NCBI RefSeq assembly: GCF_018459925.1
Contig: NZ_CP075371.1
Location: 3,472,001 to 3,536,000 of the forward strand
Direction of reading: 5' to 3'
Source: Nocardioides aquaticus
Lineage (GTDB): Bacteria > Actinomycetota > Actinomycetes > Propionibacteriales > Nocardioidaceae
Length of the DNA stretch: 64,000 bases
The notes below the pieces were generated by a model, which was not told the DNA's origin, ran no database searches, and saw only the letters and a program-made list of their open reading frames with translations. This document shows, piece by piece, positions 28,288 through 39,940 of this stretch. The first letter of the stretch is position 1; the number at the start of each line of letters is the position of its first letter. Made by a program: the position numbers and the translations under genes.

Positions 28288-30839
28288 ATGCCTGGAACCA
28301 ACCTGACCCGGGACGAGGCCGCCACCCGCGCCGGCCTCCTCACCGTGGGGTCCTACCTCGTCGAGCTCGACCTCACGACCGGCGAGCACACGTTCGCCTC
28401 GACCACGACGATCGAGTTCACCTGCGCCTCACCCGGCGCCTCCACCTTCGCCGACCTGGTCGGCGCCGAGGTGCACGAGATCACCCTCAACGGCCGTGCG
28501 CTCGACCCCGCGACGGCCTACGTCGACAGCCGGATCGCGCTCGACGACCTCGCCGCGGCCAACACGCTCGTGGTCCGCGCCGACTGCACCTACTCCCGCT
28601 CCGGGGAGGGCCTGCACCGCTTCGTGGACCCGGTCGACGACCGCGTCTACCTCTACACGCAGTTCGAGGTGCCCGACGCCCGCCGCGTCTACACGACCTT
28701 CGAGCAGCCCGACCTCAAGTCGGTCTTCACCTTCCGGGTGACCGCGCCCGAGGACTGGAAGGTGGTCTCCAACTCCCCCAGCCCGGACCCCGTCCACCTC
28801 GGGGCCGGCCGCGCCCGCTGGGACTTCGCGCCGACCAAGCCGATGTCGACCTACATCACCGCCGTGGTCGCCGGGGAGTACCACGAGGTGCAGGACGTCT
28901 ACGTCGGCGCGCACGGCGAGATCCCGCTCGGCCACTACTGCCGCCAGTCGCTGGTCGAGCACCTGGACGTCGAGGAGCTGCTCACGATCACCCGGCAGGG
29001 CTTCGAGTTCTTCGAGGAGGCCTTCGACTTCCCCTACCCCTTCGGCAAGTACGACCAGCTCTACGTGCCGGAGTACAACATGGGCGCGATGGAGAACGCC
29101 GGCTGCGTGACCCTGCGCGACGAGTACCTGCCGCGCAGCCGCCAGGACGGCGCCTTCTACGAGTTCCGCGCCTCCGTGGTCCTGCACGAGATGGCCCACA
29201 TGTGGTTCGGCGACCTGGTGACCATGCGGTGGTGGGACGACCTGTGGCTGAACGAGTCCTTCGCGGAGTGGGCCTGCTACCACGCGGCGGTCGAGAACAC
29301 CGCGTTCACCGAGTCCTGGACCGGCTTCACCAACGCCCGCAAGGTCACCGGCTACCGCCAGGACCAGATGCCCTCCACGCACCCGATCGCGGCCGACAAC
29401 CACGACCTCGAGGCCGTCGAGGTCAACTTCGACATGATCACCTACGCCAAGGGCGCCTCGGTGCTCAAGCAGCTGGTGGCCTGGGTCGGGCTCGACCCCT
29501 TCCTGGTCGGCCTGCGGCAGTACTTCCGCGACCACGCCTACGGCAGCTCGGAGTTCGCCGACCTGCTCGCCGCCCTCGAGCGCTCCTCGGGCCGCGAGCT
29601 CCAGGGCTGGGCCCGGGAGTGGCTGCAGACCGCAGGCGTCAACACGCTGACCCCGGCCTCGGCCGTCGACGCCGAGGGCCGCTACACCTCGGTGACCGTG
29701 CAGCAGAGCGCGGTCCCGGAGTGGCCCACGCTGCGCCGCCACCGCCTCGGCGTCGGCCTCTACGACGAGGTCGACGGGCGCCTCGAGCTGCGCCGCCACC
29801 TCGAGATCGACGTCGAGGGTGCCACCACCGAGGTGCCCGAGCTGGTCGGCGAGCCCCGGCCCGACCTGCTGCTGCTCAACGACCACGACCTCGCCTACGC
29901 CAAGATCCGCCTCGACGAGCGGTCCCTGGCCACCGTCGTGCGGGGCCTGGCCACGCTGGACGACTCGCTGGCCCGCGCCCTGTGCTGGGGCGCCGCGTGG
30001 GACATGGTCCGCGACGGCGAGCTGGCCGCCACGGCGTACGTCGACCTCGTCCTCGGGGCGATCGGCTCGGAGACCGACGCCTTCGGCGGCAGCGTCATCC
30101 CGCGGTTCGCCGCCACGGCCGCGAACCTCTACGCCGCCCCGACCACCGCGCCGGCCTGGTCGCGCGCTGGGAGCAGGGCGTACGGCGGCTGCTGCACGAG
30201 GCCGCTCCCGGCAGCGACCTGCAGCTGACCTTCGCCCGCGCCCTGGCCGGCGCGGCGCGCAGCGACGACGCCCTCGACGAGCTCGAGGGCCTGCTGGCCG
30301 GCACGACGGGCGTACCGGGCCTCGAGGTCGACACGGACCTGCGCTGGGTCCTGGTCACCGCGCTCGCGGCACGCGGTCGCCTCGGCGAGGACCGGATCGC
30401 CGCGGAGGAGGCGCGCGACGCCACCATCTCGGGCCGCGAGCACGCCGCGGGCGCCCGGGCCGCGCTGCCGACGCCGGAGGCCAAGGAGGCGGCCTGGCAG
30501 CAGGCCTTCGTGGACCCGGAGACCCCGAACGAGACGCAGCGCTCGATCGTGACCTCGTTCTTCCAGCACGGCCAGGACGACGTCCTGGCGCCGTACGTCG
30601 GGCGCTTCCTGGACGTGGCCGGCACCGCCTACGAGCGGCTGGGCACCCAGCGTGCCTCGACGGCGCTGCGCTTCGGTTTCCCGACGGTGCTGGCCTCGCC
30701 GGGCCTGCTCGCCGACGTCGACGCGTGGCTGGCCACGACCCAGGCGAACGCCAACGCCGTCCGCTACGTCACCGAGGGCCGCTCCGAGGTCGCCCGGGCG
30801 CTGGCGGCGCGCACGGCGGACGCGGACGCGGCACGGTAG
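28288..30839 (+). CDS. pepN: Aminopeptidase N (M1 family), reading frame broken near 30137-30140
   Basis: Zinc aminopeptidase removing N-terminal residues from peptides in the cytoplasm. The first frame shows YNMGAMENAG (substrate-binding GAMEN) and VVLHEMAHMWFG with NESFAEW (HExxH-x18-E zinc site), and runs from the ATG at 28288 to a stop at 30228. The C-terminal ERAP1-like domain continues in the -1 frame from about 30140 to 30839 (LVARWEQGVRRLLHEAAPGS onward). One extra C in the CCCC run at 30137-30140 would join both parts into an 850-residue PepN of normal length. CAGGAT lies 7 bases before the ATG. Confidence 0.9.
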
Positions 30840-30864
30840 CGGCCGGCCGGGACGTCCCGGGTGC

Positions 30865-31266
30865 TCAGTCCTCGGTGGAGGAGTGCAGCGTCCGGGGCGC
30901 CCGGGCGTGCTCGCCCAGCATCGTGACGCCACGACGGAGGCCACCGACGAGGTCGCCCTCAGCGAAGGCGCTCTGCATCGTGAGGGCCACCAGCTCGACC
31001 TGCTTGTCGCTCAGGTGACGACGCACCCAGCCGCCGGTCACGATCTCCAGCGCGCGGGCGGTGGGGTCGACCATCACCAGGATGCTGCGGGACGGCGCGA
31101 CCAGGGAGTTGTGCAACGACGTCGCGAAGGCGCGGGCACCGCCCTCGGCGGTCCCGACGAACACCGAGATCTCGGCCCGGCAGGCCTGCTCGGCGCGCCG
31201 GATGGTGTCGTCGAGCAGGGTCCGGTCGGCGCCGGTCAGGTGGGAGGAGCGGTCACCAGCGGGCAC
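30865..31266 (-). CDS. DUF5130 / TPM-like domain protein
   Basis: A 133-residue protein from the GTG at 31266. It contains TLLDDTIRRAEQACRAEISV, FVGTAEGGARAF, ILVMVDPTARALEIVTGGWV and ALTMQSAFAEGDLVGGLRRG. This resembles the TPM_phosphatase-like fold as in DUF5130 proteins of actinobacteria. No signal peptide or membrane helix is present. The start overlaps the end of the upstream membrane-protein gene by 14 bases, so the two are translationally linked and may act together at the membrane. Function unknown. Confidence 0.72.
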   Translation of the reverse strand: MPAGDRSSHLTGADRTLLDDTIRRAEQACRAEISVFVGTAEGGARAFATSLHNSLVAPSRSILVMVDPTARALEIVTGGWVRRHLSDKQVELVALTMQSAFAEGDLVGGLRRGVTMLGEHARAPRTLHSSTED

Positions 31267-31669
31267 CGGCACCCCCGGCCTCGGAGCCTTCGCCGTCGGG
31301 GCCGGCGAGCTCGCCGGCCGCCTTGCGGGGACCGCCGATCCACTGGTTCTCGACGGCCGGGACACCCGGGTTGATCCGTTCGCCCCGGGCCAGCGCCGGG
31401 CCGACGGTGAGCACCGTGACGACGAGGATCACCGCGAGCGCCACCCCGCCGATCAGCAGCAGCGCGTCGAGCACGTTGACCGGCTCGTTCTGCGGCCAGC
31501 CCTGGGCGGGCACGTCGGCCGCGGCCGGGGCGGCCAGGGCCACCCCCAGGACGAGGGCGGCCGTCACCGCCGTCGTCGCGGTCAGCACCGCGGCGCGCAC
31601 CGTCGGCACGGCGCGACGGCGCGGGGTCTCCCGGGGCGGGCGGGCGGCGGGGGTGGCGTGCTGCGTCAC
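31253..31669 (-). CDS. Small membrane protein with signal-like N-terminus, function unknown
   Basis: A 138-residue protein. It has a basic N-terminus, a hydrophobic segment ending AAPAAADVPAQ (signal peptide or first helix), a short external stretch PAQGWPQNEPVN, and a second strong helix ALLLIGGVALAVILVVTVLT, followed by a soluble charged tail containing NPGVPAVENQWIGG. Actinobacterial homologues of this layout accompany DUF5130 genes. TACCCT (31681 to 31676) lies 6 bases before the GTG, pointing to a leaderless start. I assign no function. Confidence 0.65.
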   Translation of the reverse strand: MTQHATPAARPPRETPRRRAVPTVRAAVLTATTAVTAALVLGVALAAPAAADVPAQGWPQNEPVNVLDALLLIGGVALAVILVVTVLTVGPALARGERINPGVPAVENQWIGGPRKAAGELAGPDGEGSEAGGAGARW

Positions 31670-31821
31670 ACCGCCAGGGTATCGGTCCCCACCCCGACCG
31701 CCTCCCCCGGAGGCCACCGGGACCCCCGGGCGTCGTCGCCTTGGTCACACCGGGCCCGTGCATCGGCGACAGGCCAGCCGTCGGGTCGAGATCGGGACCG
31801 GTCGGCTGCTACACACGGGGG

Positions 31822-32868
31822 ATGCCTGCCGCTCTCCCCCTCGCCGTGGCCGTCCCCGGCCTCGACACCTTCCTCGACCTCGTCGTCGGTCCCCGCGGGA
31901 CCGGCGCCGCCGACCCCTGCGCCGAGGGCCAGCAGGTCTGCACCACCGTGCTGGACTGGTCCGGCAACTCCCGCCTGGCCGCGGCCGCCGACCTGATCAT
32001 CGGGACCCCGCTCCAGCTCGTGGGCTACCTCGTGCTGGCCCTGGTCGTCCGGTGGGTCGTCCACCGGCTCATCGGCCGGGTGGTGCTGCGGGCCGAGAAG
32101 GGCCCGGCCGCCGCGCCCGGCCACCAGCACCGCAGCACCCGCCGCACGCAGCGCGCACAGACCGTCGGCAGCCTGCTGAAGAGCGTCAGCACCGGGGTCA
32201 TCACCGCCGTCGTGGGCACGATGATGCTGAGCGAGATCGGCGTCAACATCGCGCCGATCATCGCCTCCGCCGGGATCATCGGCGTCGCGGTCGGCTTCGG
32301 CGCCCAGTCCCTCGTGGCCGACTTCCTCTCGGGCATCTTCATGATCGTCGAGGACCAGTACGGCGTGGGCGACGTCGTCGACCTCGGGGAGGCCATCGGC
32401 ACGGTCGAGGCGGTGACCCTGCGGATCACCCGGGTCCGCGACATCAACGGCACGGTCTGGTACGTCCCCAACGGCTCGATCACCCGGGTCGGCAACCAGA
32501 GCCAGAACTGGGCGCAGACCGTGCTCGACGTCGCGGTCGGCTACCACGAGGACCTCGGCCGCGTGCGCACCGTGCTGGAGTCGGTGGCCCACGACCTCTG
32601 GGAGGACGAGACCTTCGAGGGCAAGATCATCGAGGAGCCGTCCGTCTGGGGCGTGCAGAATCTCGGCCCCGACGGTGTCGACGTCCGGGTCGTGCTGAAG
32701 ACCGCCCCGCTGGAGCAGTGGGCGGTCGCCCGCGAGATGCGCCAACGGATCAAGGCCCGCTTCGACGCCGAGGGCATCGAGATCCCGTTCCCCCAGCGCG
32801 TGATCTGGCACCGGGGTGACGAGGGCGACCAGCCGGCCGGGGCGCAGGCGCCCGCCGGTGGCGCCTGA
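31822..32868 (+). CDS. Small-conductance mechanosensitive channel (MscS family)
   Basis: A 348-residue channel that opens on membrane tension to release solutes under osmotic downshock. After an N-terminal helix region come membrane helices LVGYLVLALVVRWVVHRLIG and VITAVVGTMMLSEIGVNIA. The pore helix is ASAGIIGVAVGFGAQSLV with the usual alternating G and A, then the beta domain GDVVDLGEAIGTVEAVTLRI and VPNGSITRVGNQSQ. The start ATG at 31822 follows CACGGGGG. A shorter group I MscS, close to family length. Divergent from the small membrane protein gene. Confidence 0.92.
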   Translation: MPAALPLAVAVPGLDTFLDLVVGPRGTGAADPCAEGQQVCTTVLDWSGNSRLAAAADLIIGTPLQLVGYLVLALVVRWVVHRLIGRVVLRAEKGPAAAPGHQHRSTRRTQRAQTVGSLLKSVSTGVITAVVGTMMLSEIGVNIAPIIASAGIIGVAVGFGAQSLVADFLSGIFMIVEDQYGVGDVVDLGEAIGTVEAVTLRITRVRDINGTVWYVPNGSITRVGNQSQNWAQTVLDVAVGYHEDLGRVRTVLESVAHDLWEDETFEGKIIEEPSVWGVQNLGPDGVDVRVVLKTAPLEQWAVAREMRQRIKARFDAEGIEIPFPQRVIWHRGDEGDQPAGAQAPAGGA

Positions 32869-32891
32869 GAGCGGCAGGCGATGATGGAGTC

Positions 32892-33278
32892 GTGAGCACC
32901 TACTACGACGAGATCGGCGGCGAGCCGGTCATCCGGGCCATCGTCCACCGCTTCTACGAGGGCGTGGCCGACGACGAGGTGCTGCGCCCGCTCTACCCCG
33001 AGCAGGACCTCGGCCCGGCCGAGGAGCGCTTCGCGACCTTCCTGATGCAGTACTGGGGCGGCCCCACGACGTACTCCGACGCCCGCGGCCACCCGCGGCT
33101 GCGGATGCGGCACGCGCCGTTCAAGGTCGACCCGGTCGCCAAGGACCACTGGCTGCTGCACTTCCGCGCCGGCCTGGACTCGGTCGACCTGACCCCCGAG
33201 CAGGACGAGAAGTTCTGGGACTACGTCACCCACGCCGCGCAGTTCATGGTCAACACCTTCGACCAGCAGGATCAGTAG
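32892..33278 (+). CDS. Group II truncated hemoglobin (GlbO-like)
   Basis: A 128-residue heme protein binding O2 or NO. Family marks are YYDEIGGEPVIRAIVHRFYE with the B10 tyrosine, FLMQYWGGPTTYSDARGHPR, the proximal-histidine region LRMRHAPFKVDP and the G8 tryptophan in KDHWLLHFRAGLD, all of the group II/O type (Rv2470 in M. tuberculosis). The GTG start lies 23 bases after mscS. Its last 7 bases overlap the 3' end of the convergent thioesterase gene. Confidence 0.92.
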   Translation: MSTYYDEIGGEPVIRAIVHRFYEGVADDEVLRPLYPEQDLGPAEERFATFLMQYWGGPTTYSDARGHPRLRMRHAPFKVDPVAKDHWLLHFRAGLDSVDLTPEQDEKFWDYVTHAAQFMVNTFDQQDQ

Positions 33279-34168
33279 GCGCGTCCCCTCGCCAGGGCCT
33301 CCTCCAGGCGTGCGCGCAGCCGGGCCGACGGCTCGACGGAGCGGCCGTGCTCGCGGTCGAAGAAGACCATCACCACCCGCCCCCGGGCGCAGACCTCGTC
33401 GCCGTCGCGGATCTCCGAGGACAGGTCCATCGACCTCGTCCCGAGCCGGGAGACGGTGGTCAGCACGGTGTAGTGCTCGGGACGCAGCACCATCGGGCGG
33501 TGGTAGTCGACCTCGGCGCGGCCGACGACCACCCCGGTGGCGTCGGTGTCGGGGTCGCGCCACAGCGCGTCGCCGATCGCGATCCGCGCCTCCTGGAGGT
33601 ACTCGACGTACTTGACGTTGTTCACGTGGCGGTAGACGTCGACGTCGGAGAAGCGCACCCGCAGCTCGTAGGCCGTGGCCCGCTCGGCGTCGACGGCGCC
33701 GGGTCGCGGCCCCGCCGGTCGGTCGTCGGGCTCGAGGAACCCGGCGAGCACCTCGCGCTCGGCCGGGGTCAGCCGGCGCGGTCGCCCGCTGGCGAAGACG
33801 TACGGCGTGAGCAGGGTCGTCGCCCGGGCGTAGACGCGCCGCGCCCCGTCCGCCCCGTCCGGCTCGGGGTGGAACAGCTCGTAGCGCAGCGTGAAGCTGG
33901 CCGCGCGCACCTCGCTCACCCAGACCTCGATGTGCAGCGGGCCGCGGTCGAGGACGAGCGGGGTGAGGTAGTCGATGTCGTGGCGGACCACCAGCGCGGC
34001 CTCGCCCTGCGCCGCCTCGTCGGGAGAGCCCGGCACGACACCGGGACGCAGCAGGCGGAGCAGCTCGACCCGGGCCTCCTGGAGGTAGTCGACGTAGACG
34101 ACGTTGTTGACGTGACCGAGCTCGTCGAGGTCGGCCCATCGCAGAGGGCACAAGTACGTGTGGCGCAC
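33272..34168 (-). CDS. Acyl-CoA thioesterase with two hotdog domains
   Basis: A 298-residue protein built from two 4HBT hotdog units. The first has RWADLDELGHVNNVVYVDYL (about residues 10-29) and the second VRFSDVDVYRHVNNVKYVEY (about 170-190), both with the catalytic-type aspartate and HVNN. It hydrolyses acyl-CoA thioesters to free acid and CoA; chain-length preference cannot be read. Similar double-hotdog proteins occur at this location in other actinobacteria (Rv2475c). Divergent from the thiolase gene, which suggests a lipid or beta-oxidation context. Confidence 0.86.
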   Translation of the reverse strand: MRHTYLCPLRWADLDELGHVNNVVYVDYLQEARVELLRLLRPGVVPGSPDEAAQGEAALVVRHDIDYLTPLVLDRGPLHIEVWVSEVRAASFTLRYELFHPEPDGADGARRVYARATTLLTPYVFASGRPRRLTPAEREVLAGFLEPDDRPAGPRPGAVDAERATAYELRVRFSDVDVYRHVNNVKYVEYLQEARIAIGDALWRDPDTDATGVVVGRAEVDYHRPMVLRPEHYTVLTTVSRLGTRSMDLSSEIRDGDEVCARGRVVMVFFDREHGRSVEPSARLRARLEEALARGRAY

Positions 34169-34254
34169 GGACCGATGCTGTCAGAAGGCGGCTCCTCTAG
34201 GGTGGCCGGAGGCGTCGGAGCCGACGCCGCCCCCGGCAGATCGGAGCCTCACCC

Positions 34255-35469
34255 ATGCCCGAAGCAGTCATCGTCGCCGCGACGCGCTCGCCCATCGGAC
34301 GCGCCAACAAGGGCTCGCTGAAGGACCTGCGCCCCGACGACCTGGCGGCGACGATCGTCCGGGCCGCCCTGGACAAGGTGCCCGGGCTGGACCCGGCCAG
34401 CGTCGACGACCTCTACCTCGGCTGCGGCCTCCCCGGCGGGGAGTCCGGCAGCAACATGGGACGGGTGGTGAACGTGCTCAACGGCATGGACAGCGTCCCC
34501 GGCGCCACCGTGACCCGCTACTGCGCCTCGTCGGTGCAGACCACCCGGATGGCCTTCCACGCCATCAAGGCCGGCGAGGGCGACGTGTTCGTCTCCGCCG
34601 GCGTCGAGATGGTCTCCCGCTTCTTCAAGGGCACCTCCGACCACCTGCCCGACACCGTGAACCACGCCTTCGACGACGCGCAGTCGCGGACGAAGGCCAC
34701 CGCGGAGAGCAACGCCGCGTGGCACGACCCCCGCCAGGACGGGGCGCTGCCCGACGTCTACATCGCGATGGGTCAGACCGCGGAGAACCTCGCCACCAGC
34801 CGGGGTCTGAGCCGGCAGGAGCTCGACGAGTTCGGCGTCCGGTCGCAGAACCTCGCCGAGAAGGCGATCGCCAACGGCTTCTGGCAGCGCGAGATCACCC
34901 CGGTGACGACTCCCGACGGCACGGTCGTGACCGCCGACGACGGCCCCCGGGCCGGCGTCACCTACGACGCGATCAAGGACCTCAAGCCGGTCTTCCGCGC
35001 CGACGGCGTCGTCACCGCCGCCAACTGCTGCCCGCTCAACGACGGCGCCGCGGCCGTGGTGATCATGTCCGACACGAAGGCCGCCGAGCTCGGCCTGACC
35101 CCGCTGGCACGGATCGTGTCCACCGGCGTGTCCGGCCTCTCGCCCGAGATCATGGGCCTCGGCCCGGTCGAGGCGACCCAGCGCGCCCTGGCCCTGGCCG
35201 GGATGAGCATCGGCGACATCGACCTCGTCGAGATCAACGAGGCGTTCGCGGCCCAGGTGGTCCCGTCCTACCAGGACCTCGGCATCGACCTCGACCGGCT
35301 CAACGTCAACGGCGGTGCGATCGCCGTGGGCCACCCGTTCGGGATGACCGGCGCCCGCCTGCAGAACACGATGCTGAACTCGCTGGACTTCCACGACAAG
35401 TCGACCGGCCTGATCACCATGTGCGTCGGCGGCGGCCAGGGCATGGCCCTCATCCTGGAGCGGGTCTGA
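34255..35469 (+). CDS. Acetyl-CoA C-acyltransferase (thiolase)
   Basis: A 404-residue thiolase. The nucleophile is Cys90 in [19 protein letters not shown]. The second active-site elements are [27 protein letters not shown] (His) and [13 protein letters not shown] (Cys). It either condenses two acetyl-CoA or, in the degradative direction, releases acetyl-CoA from 3-ketoacyl-CoA; sequence alone does not separate these. No fadB-like partner is adjacent, so it is not an obvious FadA. A MarR gene follows by 26 bases and may regulate it. Confidence 0.93.
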   Translation: MPEAVIVAATRSPIGRANKGSLKDLRPDDLAATIVRAALDKVPGLDPASVDDLYLGCGLPGGESGSNMGRVVNVLNGMDSVPGATVTRYCASSVQTTRMAFHAIKAGEGDVFVSAGVEMVSRFFKGTSDHLPDTVNHAFDDAQSRTKATAESNAAWHDPRQDGALPDVYIAMGQTAENLATSRGLSRQELDEFGVRSQNLAEKAIANGFWQREITPVTTPDGTVVTADDGPRAGVTYDAIKDLKPVFRADGVVTAANCCPLNDGAAAVVIMSDTKAAELGLTPLARIVSTGVSGLSPEIMGLGPVEATQRALALAGMSIGDIDLVEINEAFAAQVVPSYQDLGIDLDRLNVNGGAIAVGHPFGMTGARLQNTMLNSLDFHDKSTGLITMCVGGGQGMALILERV

Positions 35470-35495
35470 CCACCGGGCCCGGGGTCGGGGACGAG

Positions 35496-36005
35496 GTGCC
35501 CGGCGACGCCGGTGACGCCGGTCGTGCCCCGACCCCGTGGCTCGACGACGACGAGCAGCACGCCTGGCGCGCGCTGGTCCTCGGCTCCGAGCTCCTCTTC
35601 GGCCGCCTCAACGACGAGCTGGAGCGTCGGCACGGGCTGACCTTCACCGAGTACTCCATCCTGGTCCGGCTCTCCGAGCGGGACGGCCGGATGCGGATGG
35701 CGCAGCTCGCCGACGCGCTGGCGCACAGCCGGAGCCGCGTCACCCACACCATCAAGCGGATGGAGGGGCGGCGCCTGGTCCGCCGGGAGGACTCCCCCGA
35801 GGACGGTCGCGGCGTCGACGCGGTGATGACCGACGAGGGGCTGGCCGTGCTCGAGAAGACCGCGCCCACCCACGTGCTCGGGGTGCGCCGCCACCTGCTC
35901 GACCTCGCCGGGCCCGGCGAGGTGGCGGCGCTCGGCCGCGTCATGGACGCGGTCTGCGACCACCTGATCGCCGGGCACCCGGAGATGGAGATCCGGGAGG
36001 CCTGA
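35496..36005 (+). CDS. MarR family transcriptional regulator
   Basis: A 169-residue winged-helix repressor type. The core is [40 protein letters not shown] (recognition helix) and [20 protein letters not shown] (wing), flanked by dimerisation helices. I set the start at the GTG at 35496, preceded by GGGGACGAG. The first 16 residues are probably disordered. It lies 26 bases after the thiolase and probably shares its transcript, so autoregulation of thiolase-marR is the simplest reading. Effector unknown. Confidence 0.86.
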   Translation: MPGDAGDAGRAPTPWLDDDEQHAWRALVLGSELLFGRLNDELERRHGLTFTEYSILVRLSERDGRMRMAQLADALAHSRSRVTHTIKRMEGRRLVRREDSPEDGRGVDAVMTDEGLAVLEKTAPTHVLGVRRHLLDLAGPGEVAALGRVMDAVCDHLIAGHPEMEIREA

Positions 36006-36011
36006 GCCGCC

Positions 36012-37694
<1,683 letters not shown>

Positions 37695-37704
37695 GCTCAC
37701 GAGC

Positions 37705-38106
37705 CTACGCAGCGACGTGCTCCCCCGGCTCCGCGGGGGTGGCCGCCGCGGTCCGGGTGAAGACGGTGCTGCCGCGGGCCAGGTCGTGGCCCACGAGGAC
37801 CGCCTCCACCTCGTGGGTGGTGACCGCCACGCCGTCCTTGCCCGTCCAGGTGCGGGCCGCCAGCCGACCGTGGACCACGACCGGCTGACCCTTGTGGAGC
37901 GAGGCGGCGCAGTTCTCGGCCAGGCCGCGCCAGGCGTTCACCGTGTACCACTGCGTCTCGGCGTCGCCCCAGGTCTCGGTGCGTCGGTTCCAGCGGCGCG
38001 GGGTGCAGCCCACCCGGAAGCTGGTCACCGGGACGTCGCCGGCCAGGCGCAGCGCGACCTCCCCGCCGATCCAGCCCTGCAGCGTCACCAGGGTCTCGTT
38101 GCTCAT
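37705..38106 (-). CDS. Single-stranded DNA-binding protein (second, short type)
   Basis: A 133-residue OB-fold protein. Recognisable are ETLVTLQGWIGGEVALRLAG, VTSFRVGCTPRRWNRRTETW, TQWYTVNAWRGLAENCAASL and KGQPVVVHGRLAARTWTGKD. It lacks the long acidic C-terminal tail (DDDIPF type) of the replicative SSB, so it is likely an accessory SSB like Rv2478c, found beside ettA. The ATG has GGGGAGGA 6 bases upstream. The 175-base gap to the upstream GTPase genes contains only tandem short repeats of the CACCCGACCC type. Confidence 0.88.
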   Translation of the reverse strand: MSNETLVTLQGWIGGEVALRLAGDVPVTSFRVGCTPRRWNRRTETWGDAETQWYTVNAWRGLAENCAASLHKGQPVVVHGRLAARTWTGKDGVAVTTHEVEAVLVGHDLARGSTVFTRTAAATPAEPGEHVAA

Positions 38107-38281
38107 CGGTCCGTCCTCCCCGCCCGCCGGCGACGGGCACGGCACCAGCCTGCGGCCGGTGCCCGCGCCGGGGCGACCGGCGCGGCGGCGCTGGTGGACG
38201 GGCGTGCCGCCCGGGCCGCTGTGGAGGGTTCCCGACCCCACCCGACCCCACCCGACCCGGGCCGGGGGCGGGACGGTGAGG

Positions 38282-39940
38282 TCAGCCGCGCCGGATCGTC
38301 GCGAGCGCCTCGCGCACCTGGGCGTGCGCGGCCAGCTCGGCGGAGACCGGTGCCACCACCAGCTCGGTGGCCACCTCGGCCACCGCTCTGCGCAGCCGCT
38401 TGTCCGCCGTCCTGGCCCGCGAGCGGGCGGTGGCCCGGACCAGGACGCGACCGGCCAGGCCGAGCAGGATGCCCAGCAGCACCCCGCCGAGCAGCATCAC
38501 CGTGGGCGCCGGGAGGCCACCGGCCGACGGCGTGGCCACCTCGGGGAGACCGAGGAACCCGAGCACGGCGAGGACCAGCAGCCAGGCCAGCCCGGCGGCG
38601 CCGGTCACCAGCAGCAGCCACTGCAGTCCCCGGACGGCGCGGGTCCACCACGGCAGGCGGTCGACCTGCAGGTCGGTCGAGGCCATCGCCGCGTCGAGCC
38701 GGTCGCCGAGGTCGTCGAGCCGTGAGGTCGAGGCGCGCCGCACCGAGGCCGCCCAGGGCCGGCCGAGACCGGCGGCGGCCTCGTCGGCCAGGGCCCGCAC
38801 CTCGGTGTCGACCCGCGCCCGCTGGACCGGGGTCGTGGCCGGCAGGGAGGTGCGGGAGAGCCCGGTGAGCTGGCGCCCGGCGTCACCGAGGTCGAGGTGG
38901 AGCCGCTTGAGCGGGTCCGGGCGGAGCCGGGCGACCCAGCTGACGACCGGCCAGCCGGTGGCCTGACCCCCGCGCACCCGGGTGGACCGCTCGACCGCCT
39001 CGACCACCGTGGGGACGCCGGCCGCGTCGGCCAGGGCGCCCTCCAGCTCGCGCACCCGCTGCTCGGACAGGCTGCGGGCCTGCCCCTCGCCGCTCTGCTC
39101 GGCCATCCGTTCGGCCACCGCGCGCAGGTCGGCCTCGAGCCGCAGCCGGGTGGAGGCCTTGTCGCGCACCCGTCCGGCGATCTCGCCGCGCAGGTCCTCG
39201 ATGCCGATCCCGTGCCGGGCGCTGACGGCGTAGACCGGCACGGCGGACAGCCCGTCGGCCGCGAGCAGCCGGCGGACGTCGGCGACCATCGCCTCGCGCT
39301 GGTCCTCGGGCACGGTGTCGATGTGGTTGAGCACCACCACCATCACGTCGCGGTGCGACTGCAGCGGAGCGAGGTAGCGGTCGTGGATCGCGGCGTCGGC
39401 GTACTTCTGGGGGTCGAGGACCCAGACGAGCAGGTCGGTGAGCTGCACGAGCCGGTCGACCTCGAGGTGGTGGCTGACCTCGGTCGAGTCGTGGTCCGGG
39501 AGGTCCAGCAGGACGACCCCGTCGAGCTGGCGGTCGTCACGGCGCTCGTCGAGCATCGAGTCGCGGGCGGTCCGGTGGCGCGGCGGGATGCCGAGCCACT
39601 CCAGCAGCTCCTCGGCGTCCTCGTGCCCCCACACGCAGGCCGAGGCCCACGAGGTGGTCGGGCGGCGGACCCCGACGGCGGAGAGCTCGAGGCCGGTCAG
39701 CGCGTTGTAGGTCGAGGACTTGCCCGACCCCGTCGCGCCGGCGATCCCGACCACGGTGTGCCGGGCGGAGAGCCGCATCCGCGACGCCGCGCGGTGCGCG
39801 GCGGCGGCGGCCTCGTCGACGACGCCGTCGTCGAGCCGTCCGCGCGCGCCCTGCGCGGCGAGCTCCAGCGCCTCGATGCGGGTCCCGAGCTCGGTGCCCC
39901 GGGTGACCAGCTTGCGGGCCCCCTCCAGCAGCGTCGTCAC
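38282..39940 (-). CDS. Dynamin-like GTPase with C-terminal membrane helices (YfjP-type), second of a pair
   Basis: A 552-residue GTPase. G1 is GIAGATGSGKSSTYNALTGL, G3 is LLDLPDHDSTEVSH and G4 is VVVLNHIDTVPEDQ. A helical middle region follows, then two membrane helices (LLLVTGAAGLAWLLVLAVLG and VMLLGGVLLGILLGLAGRVL, about residues 440-510). The GTG start overlaps the stop of the first GTPase (GTGA), so both are made in fixed ratio, as in bacterial dynamin pairs that form heteromers on membranes. The cellular process is unknown. Confidence 0.82.
   Translation of the reverse strand: MTTLLEGARKLVTRGTELGTRIEALELAAQGARGRLDDGVVDEAAAAAHRAASRMRLSARHTVVGIAGATGSGKSSTYNALTGLELSAVGVRRPTTSWASACVWGHEDAEELLEWLGIPPRHRTARDSMLDERRDDRQLDGVVLLDLPDHDSTEVSHHLEVDRLVQLTDLLVWVLDPQKYADAAIHDRYLAPLQSHRDVMVVVLNHIDTVPEDQREAMVADVRRLLAADGLSAVPVYAVSARHGIGIEDLRGEIAGRVRDKASTRLRLEADLRAVAERMAEQSGEGQARSLSEQRVRELEGALADAAGVPTVVEAVERSTRVRGGQATGWPVVSWVARLRPDPLKRLHLDLGDAGRQLTGLSRTSLPATTPVQRARVDTEVRALADEAAAGLGRPWAASVRRASTSRLDDLGDRLDAAMASTDLQVDRLPWWTRAVRGLQWLLLVTGAAGLAWLLVLAVLGFLGLPEVATPSAGGLPAPTVMLLGGVLLGILLGLAGRVLVRATARSRARTADKRLRRAVAEVATELVVAPVSAELAAHAQVREALATIRRG

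Noticed and set aside
30847..30860. A 14-bp palindrome after pepN as terminator
   Set aside because: It is perfectly self-complementary without a loop and too short to form a stable hairpin; any such GC string is common here.
38227..38262. Short CACCCGACCC-type tandem repeats before ssb as an origin or iteron array
   Set aside because: Only about three short copies occur and there is no AT-rich region or replication gene; simple slippage repeats are more likely.
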